Below are positions 16,091 to 23,496 of a stretch of 64,000 bases of DNA, piece by piece. How positions within the stretch are numbered: the stretch's first letter is position 1; the number at the start of each line of letters is the position of its first letter. The DNA is taken from contig NZ_CP015163.1 of assembly GCF_003312875.1 (NCBI RefSeq), positions 434,001 to 498,000 on the forward strand, read 5' to 3'. A model generated the notes under the pieces. That model saw only the letters and a program-made list of their open reading frames with translations. It did not search any database and was not told the origin of the DNA. The translations under genes were made by a program, and so were the position numbers. The DNA is from Amycolatopsis albispora. GTDB taxonomy: Bacteria > Actinomycetota > Actinomycetes > Mycobacteriales > Pseudonocardiaceae.

Positions 16091-17009
16091 CGGACTCGAC
16101 CTTCGGGAAGGGGAAGCCGTTGAGGTTCTCCCGGTACATCCGGTTATGCCCGTACTTGTCCTCGCCGGACACCATGACGCATCCGTGGTAGTCGAGGTCG
16201 ATCGCGTCGCCGAACCCGCTGAGACGGTTGATGTGCTCGTAGACCCGCACGGACGGCGATACATAACGCGACGCCAACCCCACGCGCCTGGTGGCACTCG
16301 TGTTGGGGTGCGAGCCGTGGACGCACTTGGCCAGGAAGATGACGAACTGGCCGGGCTTCAACTCCATGTCGACGATCTCGTGACTGTTCGGATCCCAGTC
16401 CTTGTCGAGCTTGAGCTCCGCGTAGTCGTAGCCGAAGAAGTCGTGGGCCTTGTTCTCGACGTTGTATGTCATCGGCTTCGACTCGTCGTAGTACCACTGT
16501 TTGTGGCTGCCGGGCAGGAAGCGCAGGCAACCGTGCGCCTTGTCCGCTTCGGAGAAGGCCGTCCAGACGGTGAGCTCCTGCGTGGCGGCCGTGGACTCCT
16601 CGGTGTAGTGCAGCGAGGGATACGAGCGGGTTTCCGACTCGTTGTACACAGTGAATGCCTCGACCTGGTGCCAGCCCGTTCCCGAGTCGCCGGGCTCTTT
16701 CTCGAAGATGTGCGTCTTCCAGCACATGATGTCGTTATCCATGAGGCTGCGAAGCTTGTGGACGATCGCCGGGTGGGCGATATGCCGGGACAGCGCTTCA
16801 CAGTCGAGATGGCGGTCGTAGTTGATGATGGTCGAGTCGTGCGGCTTGTTCTCGGACGTGACCATATCGATCATGGCCTGGCTCCAGACCAGCGGAGCCT
16901 CTTCCTCGGAGTAGAGGTCGAAGGGGCCGATGAACCCGTTCTCCGTGAAGAACTGGACTTGTTCGGCCGTCAGACCCTGGGTCACCTTTTGGACAACGCT
17001 TTCAGCCAC
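15942..17009 (-). repeat. halogenase/carrier duplication, complete copy
   Basis: This is the complete counterpart of the block at 2824-3809. The stretch 16610-16877 is identical to 3410-3677. This copy holds the full halogenase and the site-carrying half of the carrier gene and is embedded in an intact operon, so it is the likely parent. Confidence 0.85.
16080..17009 (-). CDS. SyrB2-type non-heme iron halogenase with His-Gln-Val iron motif
   Basis: This 309-residue phytanoyl-dioxygenase-fold protein is recognisably SyrB2/CytC3-like: ENGFIGPFDLYSEEEA, GDSGTGWHQVEAF, LTVWTAFSEADKAHGCLRF, FFGYDYAELKLD, PGQFVIFLAKCVHGSHPN and a YGHNR segment near the end. His114 and His231 are the likely iron ligands, with Arg near 242-248 binding 2-oxoglutarate. 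The residue two after His114 is Val116, where halogenases have Ala or Gly and hydroxylases Asp/Glu. With no carboxylate ligand a halide could bind iron, so a carrier-bound substrate is probably chlorinated, or a different radical outcome follows. Start is GTG 17009 after GAGGAGG. It heads an operon with its carrier, the KAS III-like enzyme and the A-T protein. Confidence 0.85.
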   Translation of the reverse strand: MAESVVQKVTQGLTAEQVQFFTENGFIGPFDLYSEEEAPLVWSQAMIDMVTSENKPHDSTIINYDRHLDCEALSRHIAHPAIVHKLRSLMDNDIMCWKTHIFEKEPGDSGTGWHQVEAFTVYNESETRSYPSLHYTEESTAATQELTVWTAFSEADKAHGCLRFLPGSHKQWYYDESKPMTYNVENKAHDFFGYDYAELKLDKDWDPNSHEIVDMELKPGQFVIFLAKCVHGSHPNTSATRRVGLASRYVSPSVRVYEHINRLSGFGDAIDLDYHGCVMVSGEDKYGHNRMYRENLNGFPFPKVESDGH

Positions 17010-17174
17010 CGTGATTCCCTCCTCGTAATGACCGTGATCGCTGGTCGGACGTGTCTGACGTCAGCCGCCCCGTTGAGCACACCGTGGGGTTCCGCCCGGC
17101 TGGGGCGTCTTGTCACCGGAACCAGGGTCGGGCTGCCGCCCCGGGATGGATGCCGTGCGCGTCACCGGGCGGCG

Positions 17175-17822
17175 TCATGCAACCCCGATGAGCGACACGG
17201 TCTCCGATTGTTCGGGCGACCGGGTGTTTCGGCTCTCGGCGGCAGGTTGGCCGAGCAGCGCGGCCCGGGTGAGTTCCGCCTTGTTGCCACAGCCGAGCTT
17301 GGCCCGGATGCGCTTGACATAGGTGTCGACCGTATGCGGGCTGATGCCCAACCGGGTGGCGATCTGACCGTGGGTCAAGCCACGGGAGATGTACCGCAGC
17401 ACCTGCTCCTCGCGCATGGACAGTTGTTGGTAGCCCGATGTGTCGGCGTGCAGCGCGGTGGGCTCGGCCTGCCAGACGCGGCTTCCGGACGTCACCACCC
17501 GGATCGCGCCGACGATGCCCTCGCAGGACTCCAGTTTGCTCACCACCCTCAACGCTCCGGCCCGCAGGTACATCTCGGTCTCGATGCAGTCCGAGTTGCT
17601 GAGGACCAGGACCGCCGCGCTCTTGGCCACCTCGGTGACATGCGTCAGGTCGTCGGGTATCCGAAGCGCGTCAACGTCGATCACAGCTGCATCCGCGAGG
17701 CAGGACGCGTCCACTGTGGGCGAGGTTCGCATGGCGACGACATCGATGCCTGCCATGGTCAGCGTGTGGGTCAGGCCGACGAGGAAGATGGGTGAATTGA
17801 CGAGAATATCGGTTCGGATCAT
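17175..17822 (-). CDS. LuxR-type response-regulator-like transcription factor
   Basis: This 215-residue protein has a receiver-like N-terminal domain (1-125) and a C-terminal LuxR helix-turn-helix (LSMREEQVLRYISRGLTHGQIA, VDTYVKRIRAKLG). The usual phospho-acceptor region reads AAVIDVDALR, and the switch Lys is plausible in LRVVSKLES, so phosphorylation is uncertain. It lies just upstream of the halogenase operon on the same strand and diverges from the aminotransferase gene, so it is a candidate pathway regulator. Confidence 0.85.
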   Translation of the reverse strand: MIRTDILVNSPIFLVGLTHTLTMAGIDVVAMRTSPTVDASCLADAAVIDVDALRIPDDLTHVTEVAKSAAVLVLSNSDCIETEMYLRAGALRVVSKLESCEGIVGAIRVVTSGSRVWQAEPTALHADTSGYQQLSMREEQVLRYISRGLTHGQIATRLGISPHTVDTYVKRIRAKLGCGNKAELTRAALLGQPAAESRNTRSPEQSETVSLIGVA

Positions 17823-18035
17823 TTTTCCCCCAGTCTCGCATTCTGTCCTTATTCGGCGACTGTACCTCTGCGCCGGCCGCTGCCGTCACCACCGCCGGTA
17901 GCCGTCGCCTTGATCCGTCAGCAAGTCCTTATTCCGTCGTCCACGGCGGCCCCCGAACCGGAGAATGCAGTCACAATTGCAGGTGTGATTTGTCCACTTA
18001 GCTTGCTTCTTGTTGGAAAGTTCCGTTGTGATTAG

Positions 18036-18065
18036 TTGACCAAAGAGACGCACCGACGCTAGCAT
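18036..18065 (+). promoter_or_regulatory. candidate sigma-70-like promoter for the aminotransferase gene
   Basis: TTGACC (18036-18041) and TAGCAT (18060-18065) are separated by 18 bases in an unusually AT-rich part of the gap between the LuxR-type gene and the aminotransferase. The start codon is about 65 bases downstream of the -10 box. Confidence 0.45.
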
Positions 18066-18129
18066 TGGGAATCAGCCGAACGCTTGTCACTGCTTCCGGG
18101 GACCAGTCAAAGCGAAAGCGCATGCCTGA

Positions 18130-19218
18130 ATGAACGGTAGCCTTGAGTTCGAAACTCGACAGAACGCCACCCCCGTCGCCGTGGCCGAACGGGAGGCGCT
18201 GCTGGCGAACCTGGGGTTCGGGCGGACCTTCACCGACCACATGGTGTCGATCAGCTATTCCGACGGCAAGGGCTGGTACGATGCCCGACTCGAGCCCTAT
18301 GCCCCGCTGCGGATGGACCCGGCCACTGCGGTGCTGCACTACGCCCAGTCAATCTTCGAGGGGCTGAAGGCCTACCGTGCGCCCGACGGCGGGGTCGTGA
18401 TGTTCCGGCCCGACGCCAACGCCGCGCGGTTCGTCAGGTCCGCCGAGCGCATGGCGATGCCGCCGCTGCCGCCGGAGCTGTTCCTTCATTCCCTGCGGGT
18501 GCTCATCGAGCAGGACCGGGATTGGGTTCCGGGCAGCGGGGAGTCCAGCCTCTACCTGCGGCCGATCCAGTACGCCTCCGAGGTGTACCTGGGGGTGCGG
18601 CCGGCGTTGCAGTACCAGTTCCTGGTGCTGGCCTCGCCGGTCGGGGCGATCTTCGCCGGTGGGGCAAAGCCGTGCTCGATCTGGCTGGAGCGGGAGAACA
18701 ACCGGTCGGGCCCCGGCGGCACTGGTGCAGCCAAATGCGGGGGCAACTACGCCTCCAGTCTGCTGGCCCAGGCCGAGGCCATGCGGCACGGCTGCGAGCA
18801 GGTGGTCTTCCTCGACGCCACGGAGCACCGGCACTTCGAGGAGCTCGGCGGCATGAATGTCTTCTTCGTGCTCGGGGACACGCTGGTCACCCCGCCGCTG
18901 ACCGACACGATCCTGCCGGGTATCACCCGAGACTCGGTCATCACCCTGGCCCGGCACCGCGGGCTCACCGTCGAGGAGCGGTCGTACTCGATCGACGAGT
19001 TCCGGTCCGATGCCGCGAGCGATGCGCTGACGGAGATGTTCGCCTGCGGCACGGCGGCGGTGATCACGCCGATCGCCCGGCTGCTGTCCGCTGATGGCGA
19101 GATCGTCGTGGGTGACGGTGGGTCGGGGCGGGTGACGACGTCGCTGCGCTCCGCCCTGCTGGACATCCAGTACGGCCGTGCCGAGGACGAGTTCGGCTGG
19201 GTCCAGCGCATCGTCTGA
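18130..19218 (+). CDS. ilvE: branched-chain amino acid aminotransferase
   Basis: This 362-residue class IV aminotransferase has AQSIFEGLKAYR, YLRPIQYASE, the PLP lysine in GAAKCGGNYASS, LGGMNVFFVL and ILPGITRDSVI. It interconverts 2-oxo acids with Val, Leu and Ile. A copy inside an NRPS cluster usually supplies an unusual branched or methylated amino acid from its 2-oxo acid. Here the C-methyltransferase of the MppJ type would also yield a 2-oxo acid needing transamination, which fits. No strong ribosome-binding site precedes ATG 18130. Confidence 0.9.
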   Translation: MNGSLEFETRQNATPVAVAEREALLANLGFGRTFTDHMVSISYSDGKGWYDARLEPYAPLRMDPATAVLHYAQSIFEGLKAYRAPDGGVVMFRPDANAARFVRSAERMAMPPLPPELFLHSLRVLIEQDRDWVPGSGESSLYLRPIQYASEVYLGVRPALQYQFLVLASPVGAIFAGGAKPCSIWLERENNRSGPGGTGAAKCGGNYASSLLAQAEAMRHGCEQVVFLDATEHRHFEELGGMNVFFVLGDTLVTPPLTDTILPGITRDSVITLARHRGLTVEERSYSIDEFRSDAASDALTEMFACGTAAVITPIARLLSADGEIVVGDGGSGRVTTSLRSALLDIQYGRAEDEFGWVQRIV

Positions 19219-19238
19219 CCCCACGCCGCCGGCGACGG

Positions 19239-19484
19239 TCAGGTGGGGAGTTTCCGGGCAGCCAGATGGGGTTGCCGACGATGGCGCCGGCTCCGTCGCG
19301 CACCACCGGCCGCCTCGTCGGTGACGCCAATGAGCTCGCCAACCGCTGCCAGCAGCTCGGCCAGGCCTTCCGGCAGGTCTCCGACGGGTGCGGCAAACAG
19401 CAGTTTGTAGTCCCCGGCATCGGCGGCAAGCTCGATCGGCGTGGCACCCCCGGCCGGGTAGACCACGACCACTGGGCTGGTCAT
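19239..19484 (-). pseudogene. short stub, possible ATP-grasp N-terminal remnant
   Basis: This 81-residue frame overlaps the stop of the desaturase gene by ATGA. Its first 60 residues (PVVVVYPAGG, LFAAPVGDLPEGLAELLAAVG, ELIGVTDEAAGG) resemble the N-terminal domain of ATP-grasp ligases, then it runs into basic low-quality sequence and stops. It may be the relic of a truncated amide-forming ligase. The resemblance is weak. Confidence 0.35.
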
Positions 19485-20512
19485 GTGCGGGGGAGCGCGG
19501 GACCGGTGTGGTCCCGCCGCGGGGGCAGCGATCGGTAGATCTGTTCCAGGCCACCCAGGGCGCCGCCGAGCCGGGGCAGGGCCGCGTACACCGGGTCGCG
19601 GCGCAGGATCGCGTCGACCTCGCGCAGCCGCCACATCGGCGTCCGGGGGTACAGGTGGTGGACCAGGTGGAAGCCTTCGCCGTCCTTCTCACCCAGCAGG
19701 AACCGGGTGCCCAGTCCGTAGACCCGGTTCCAGGACATGTAGATGTCGATCCGGGGGGACGTCTCGATGAGCGGAAAGTGCTCCATCAGCTCCGCCAACG
19801 CGCCGATCCACACCTGCGTGGTGACGAGCGGCACGAACCAGAGCAGCAGCAACCACGGCCACCAGCCGCCCAGGACGGCCCAGGCGAGCACCGCCGCCAG
19901 CAGGATCACCCGGAGCACCCGCTCGGCCGGGCGCTCGCCGGCTGTCATGATGCGGTGCCGCAGCAGGTAGAGCACGTACGAGGCGGTCGCCCGAGGCGTT
20001 ATGACGCGCCACAGGTACCGGCGCAGCGCCCGGCGGCTCAGGTCGTCCCCGCACAGCCCGTTGTCCCGGTACTGACGGTAGTCCGGGTCCCGCTCCGGGT
20101 CACCCAGTCGGCCGTGGTGCTCGCCGAGATGTGAGGCCCGGTAGCCGGTGTAGCTCTGCAGCACGGGGTATCCGCCGAGGACCGCCCCGATCACGCTGCC
20201 GACCCGATGGTTGGCCATGAACGCCCGGTGCGTGGCCATGTGCAGCATGCCGGCGATGCCCCGCTGCCGGCCGCCGATGAAGAATATCGCCACGATGTAC
20301 ACCGGCACCCCCAGCCACCAGGGGGTGTGCCGCCACGCCAGCACCGACGCCGCGCACCAGACAGCGATCCAGGTCCAATGCTCGACGGCCTCGAGCGGGC
20401 CGTGCCAGTTGTCCGGTCGGGACGCCGCCCGGACCGCGGCGAGGATGTCCGGCGCGAAGCGGTACCGCTCGGCGAGATCCGAATCGGCCACGGTCCTTCC
20501 TCCTTCGCTCAT
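19481..20512 (-). CDS. membrane fatty-acid-desaturase-family enzyme
   Basis: This 343-residue integral membrane protein has three His boxes, HMATHR, HLGEHHGR and HLVHHLYP, and hydrophobic segments near residues 50-85 and 205-240. The family uses a di-iron centre to desaturate or hydroxylate lipids or, in some clusters, carrier- or membrane-bound intermediates. It overlaps the type II thioesterase start/stop by ATGA, so it belongs to the cluster operon. The substrate may be an acyl chain or a prenyl-like or carotenoid-like compound; it cannot be read from sequence. Confidence 0.85.
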   Translation of the reverse strand: MSEGGRTVADSDLAERYRFAPDILAAVRAASRPDNWHGPLEAVEHWTWIAVWCAASVLAWRHTPWWLGVPVYIVAIFFIGGRQRGIAGMLHMATHRAFMANHRVGSVIGAVLGGYPVLQSYTGYRASHLGEHHGRLGDPERDPDYRQYRDNGLCGDDLSRRALRRYLWRVITPRATASYVLYLLRHRIMTAGERPAERVLRVILLAAVLAWAVLGGWWPWLLLLWFVPLVTTQVWIGALAELMEHFPLIETSPRIDIYMSWNRVYGLGTRFLLGEKDGEGFHLVHHLYPRTPMWRLREVDAILRRDPVYAALPRLGGALGGLEQIYRSLPPRRDHTGPALPRT

Positions 20513-21300
20513 AGGTGTCCAACTGAGACGTTTCCCCAGTTAGACATCCGGGTCAGGATGTCGGCAACCAACTCGGCCTCCCGGGGCTGGAGGTAGAAGT
20601 GATCGCCGTCGAAGCGCCGCCAGGCGGCCGGGCCGGAGGTCAGCTCGCCCCAGGAGGCCAGCTGGGCCGGCACGTCGGCGGGACCGTCGCTGCCCGCGTA
20701 GGCGACGATCGGGCAACGCAGCCGCGCCGGATCGCGGCGGCGGTAGGACAGCACCGCCCGGACGTCGGCCAGCAGCGCCGGCAGCACGAGCTCGCGCAGC
20801 TCCGGGTGCTCGAACACCATCGGATCGGTCCAGCCGGCCGCCCGGGTCTCCGCCTCGATGATCGCGTTGTCGAGCACCTCCCGGGGCGGCAGGAACCGGT
20901 GCGGGGCGAGCGTGCCGGAGACGAACAGGCCCGCCGGACCCGGCCCGGCGCCGGCCTCCAGCCGGGCCGCGACCTCGTAGGCGACCAGGCCGCCCATGCT
21001 GTGCCCGAACAGGTACAGCGGCCGGTCGGCGTAGGCGGCCAGCGCCGCAACGAGCGCGTCGGCGATCTCCTGGACGGACCGCGCGCAGGGCTCGGCCAGC
21101 CGGTCCTGCCGGCCGGGGTACTGGACGGCGATCAGCTCGATCCGGGCCGGCAGCCGGGCGGCCCAGGAAGCGTACTCGCTGGCGGTGCCGCCGGCGTGCG
21201 GCAGACAGACCAGCCGGGTCGCCGGGTCGTGGCAGGGACGCGGCCGGCGCAGCCACCGCGCCGATGCGTCGAAGGAGCTCTCTGTCGAGGGTGCGGTCAT
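20509..21300 (-). CDS. type II thioesterase
   Basis: This 263-residue alpha/beta hydrolase has LVCLPHAGGTASEY, the nucleophile motif FGHSMGG, and GDHFYLQPR with the catalytic His. It is the standard external thioesterase that clears misloaded carrier domains in NRPS and PKS lines. It overlaps the downstream desaturase gene and diverges from the aminoacyl-tRNA transferase homologue, whose start lies 81 bases away. Start ATG 21300 fits the family length. Confidence 0.92.
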   Translation of the reverse strand: MTAPSTESSFDASARWLRRPRPCHDPATRLVCLPHAGGTASEYASWAARLPARIELIAVQYPGRQDRLAEPCARSVQEIADALVAALAAYADRPLYLFGHSMGGLVAYEVAARLEAGAGPGPAGLFVSGTLAPHRFLPPREVLDNAIIEAETRAAGWTDPMVFEHPELRELVLPALLADVRAVLSYRRRDPARLRCPIVAYAGSDGPADVPAQLASWGELTSGPAAWRRFDGDHFYLQPREAELVADILTRMSNWGNVSVGHL

Positions 21301-21381
21301 GAGGGGTCCCGTTGGTCGGTGGTCGGAGGCCAGAATCGACAGGTGTTTCGCTGCGAGGGATGCGTGTGGGACGGTCTTGCG

Positions 21382-22137
21382 ATGGATAGTGCCCCGGGCG
21401 ACGCGCCGGCCGCGATCGGTGGCCGCCTCGACCCGGCGACTGTCCTCGCCGGCTACCGGCACGGCGCCTTCCCGATGCCGGCGGTATCCGCGGCCGAGGC
21501 CGAGGTGAACCACTTCCTGTACGAGGATTCGGTGGCGGCCGGGACGACCGCGGTGCTCGACTCGCCGCTCCCCGATCCGTTCGCGTTGACCTGGTGGTCA
21601 CCGGACCCGCGCCCGGTCATCCCGTACGGGCGGCTCACCAAGCCGCGCAGCCTGATGAAGCTGTTGCGCAACCGGCTGCGCTGGACCACCACCGCGAACC
21701 AGAGCTTCGACCGGGTGCTCGCCGAGTGCCGCGTGAACCGCATCCCCGAGTGGCTCACCGACGAGCTGTGTGAGTGCATGGGGGAGCTGCACAAGCTGGG
21801 TTGGGCCCACAGCGTCGAGGTCTGGGACGGCGAGGAGCTGGTAGGGGGCGCCGTCGGTATCGGCGTCGGCACGGTATTCACCCTGGACACCTGCTTCCAC
21901 CGGCAGACCAACGCCTCGAAGGTGGCGCTGCTCGACATGGAGTGCCGGCTGGCCGGCACCGGCGTGACGCTGCTGGACGTCGAGTGGGACAGCGAGCAGA
22001 GCCGGCGGCTCAATGCCGGGCCAGTGCCGCGCCGGGAGTTCCTTGCCGCCCTGTCTCGCGGCGGCGATCCGGTCCCGCTGGCCGGCGGCGTGGAGGAGGT
22101 ACGCCGCCTGGGCTTCCTGCGCACGCCCGTCGAGTGA
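21382..22137 (+). CDS. aat: leucyl/phenylalanyl-tRNA-protein transferase homologue
   Basis: This 251-residue protein follows the whole Aat pattern: GYRHGAFPMP, TWWSPDPRPVI, a GWAHSVEVWDGEELVGG block in family order, TNASKVALL and PVPRREFL. E. coli Aat uses Leu/Phe-tRNA to aminoacylate protein N-termini. The loop that reads GES in E. coli is LDT here and the DCQ motif reads DVE, so the acceptor or donor may differ. It could be the housekeeping N-degron enzyme. Its position between a type II thioesterase and a StrR-like regulator suggests that it may instead make a tRNA-dependent amide bond on the peptide product. Confidence 0.85.
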   Translation: MDSAPGDAPAAIGGRLDPATVLAGYRHGAFPMPAVSAAEAEVNHFLYEDSVAAGTTAVLDSPLPDPFALTWWSPDPRPVIPYGRLTKPRSLMKLLRNRLRWTTTANQSFDRVLAECRVNRIPEWLTDELCECMGELHKLGWAHSVEVWDGEELVGGAVGIGVGTVFTLDTCFHRQTNASKVALLDMECRLAGTGVTLLDVEWDSEQSRRLNAGPVPRREFLAALSRGGDPVPLAGGVEEVRRLGFLRTPVE

Positions 22138-22220
22138 GTCGTTGACCCCAAAATAGGTGAATCCCGTATGTCCGGCCGCAGGGTCAGGATGAGTGAAGGC
22201 CGTGTCTTCGCTCGACGGCC

Positions 22221-23285
22221 GTGGCCGTGGCCGTGACAAAGAACGGGGGCTCCCCAGTGTCGGTCGACACCTCTCGATCCCCAGTCGAACCCCGATCGTC
22301 CACCGATGGCCAGCGGTCCGCCGAGCCGGTCCCGGCCCGGGACAACGCCGTCGTACGGCTGCCGATCTCCGCGGTCCGCGACGCCGACTCGCCGCGCTCC
22401 GCGGGCGTGGACCTGGCTCACGCGAGATCGCTGGCGCAGACGGAGGCGAACCTGCCACCGATCGTGGTGCACCGCAGGACGATGCGGGTGATCGACGGGG
22501 CGCACCGGCTCACCGCCGCCCGGCTGCGCGGCGAGCGGGAGATCTCCGCGAAGCTGTTCGACGGCGACGACAACGAGGCGTTCCTGCTCGCCGTCCGGCT
22601 CAACGTGTCACACGGCATGCCGCTCTCGACGGCCGATCGGCGTGCAGCGGCCGTCCGGATCATCCGCGCCCAGCCGCGGATGTCGGACCGGGCCATCGCC
22701 CTCACCGCTGGTCTGGCGGCGAAGACCATCGGATCGCTGCGCCGCGAGATCGACGGCCCGCCGGTACTGGCGCGGATCGGCCGGGACGGCCGGGTCCGGC
22801 CGATCAACGGCGCGGCCGGGCGGGGGGTCGCGGCCGAGCTGATCGCCAGCCACCCGGACGCGACCCTGCGCCAGATCGCGAAGGACGCCGGCATCTCCGT
22901 GGAGACCGCGCGGAGCGTCCGAGCGCGCCTGCGGGCCGGCGAGGACCCGGTACTGGACCGGCGGACCCGGCCGGACCGCGCCGACCGGGCGGAGGACCGG
23001 CAGATGACCGTGAAGCTTCCGGAGGCGGACCCCTCCGACGAGCTGCGGTCGCTGCTCAAGACCATGCAGCGCGATCCGTCGCTGCGCTACACCGAGTCCG
23101 GCCGGATGCTGCTGCGCTGGCTCGGTCCGCAGGTGCTGCTGACCGACGAGATCCCGCTCCCGCTGCGCCACCTCCCGCCGCACTCCCGGGTCAACCTCGG
23201 CGCGCTGGCGAGAGCCTGTGCGGCGGCCTGGATCCAGCTCGCCATGGGGCTCGAGGACGACCAGGCGAGCGGTCAGCACGGCTGA
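22221..23285 (+). CDS. ParB-like N-terminal domain regulator (StrR/NovG type)
   Basis: This 354-residue protein has a ParB/Spo0J-like core (LPPIVVHRRTMRVIDGAHRL, FLLAVRLNVSHG) and then helix-turn-helix segments (MSDRAIALTAGLAAKTIG and LRQIAKDAGISVETARSV). The pattern matches the StrR family of pathway-specific activators of aminoglycoside, glycopeptide, aminocoumarin and hormaomycin clusters, rather than a chromosome-partition ParB. It probably activates NRPS cluster promoters. GTG 22221 is the longest start; GTG 22257 is an alternative. Confidence 0.82.
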   Translation: MAVAVTKNGGSPVSVDTSRSPVEPRSSTDGQRSAEPVPARDNAVVRLPISAVRDADSPRSAGVDLAHARSLAQTEANLPPIVVHRRTMRVIDGAHRLTAARLRGEREISAKLFDGDDNEAFLLAVRLNVSHGMPLSTADRRAAAVRIIRAQPRMSDRAIALTAGLAAKTIGSLRREIDGPPVLARIGRDGRVRPINGAAGRGVAAELIASHPDATLRQIAKDAGISVETARSVRARLRAGEDPVLDRRTRPDRADRAEDRQMTVKLPEADPSDELRSLLKTMQRDPSLRYTESGRMLLRWLGPQVLLTDEIPLPLRHLPPHSRVNLGALARACAAAWIQLAMGLEDDQASGQHG

Positions 23286-23496
23286 TCACGTCCATCGCCA
23301 GTGCCCGGTGTCCGGTGGGACCCAGCCGGTCAGCGGGACCGCGTGCCGCTCGAGACCGGGATGCCCGACTCCGGAATGGTGCCAGACCCCGTCTTCGGGT
23401 CGAAGCGGGTCGACGACTTCGGCCGGTTCTCGACGTCGAACGAGTCCACGCGGAACCGCCGAACCGGGTAAGCCCGGCATGGCCGGCGCGAGCCGC

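Noticed and set aside
16080..17009. Reading the halogenase-like protein as an ordinary phytanoyl-CoA-type hydroxylase
   Set aside because: The carboxylate ligand expected two residues after the first His is Val in both copies, and the protein is paired with a carrier gene, which fits the SyrB2 group better. Hydroxylation is not fully excluded.
16083..17795. 570-residue plus-strand frame opposite the halogenase and LuxR genes
   Set aside because: It is antisense to two well-supported genes and has no recognisable family; the matching frame opposite the left halogenase exists only because the sequence is duplicated.
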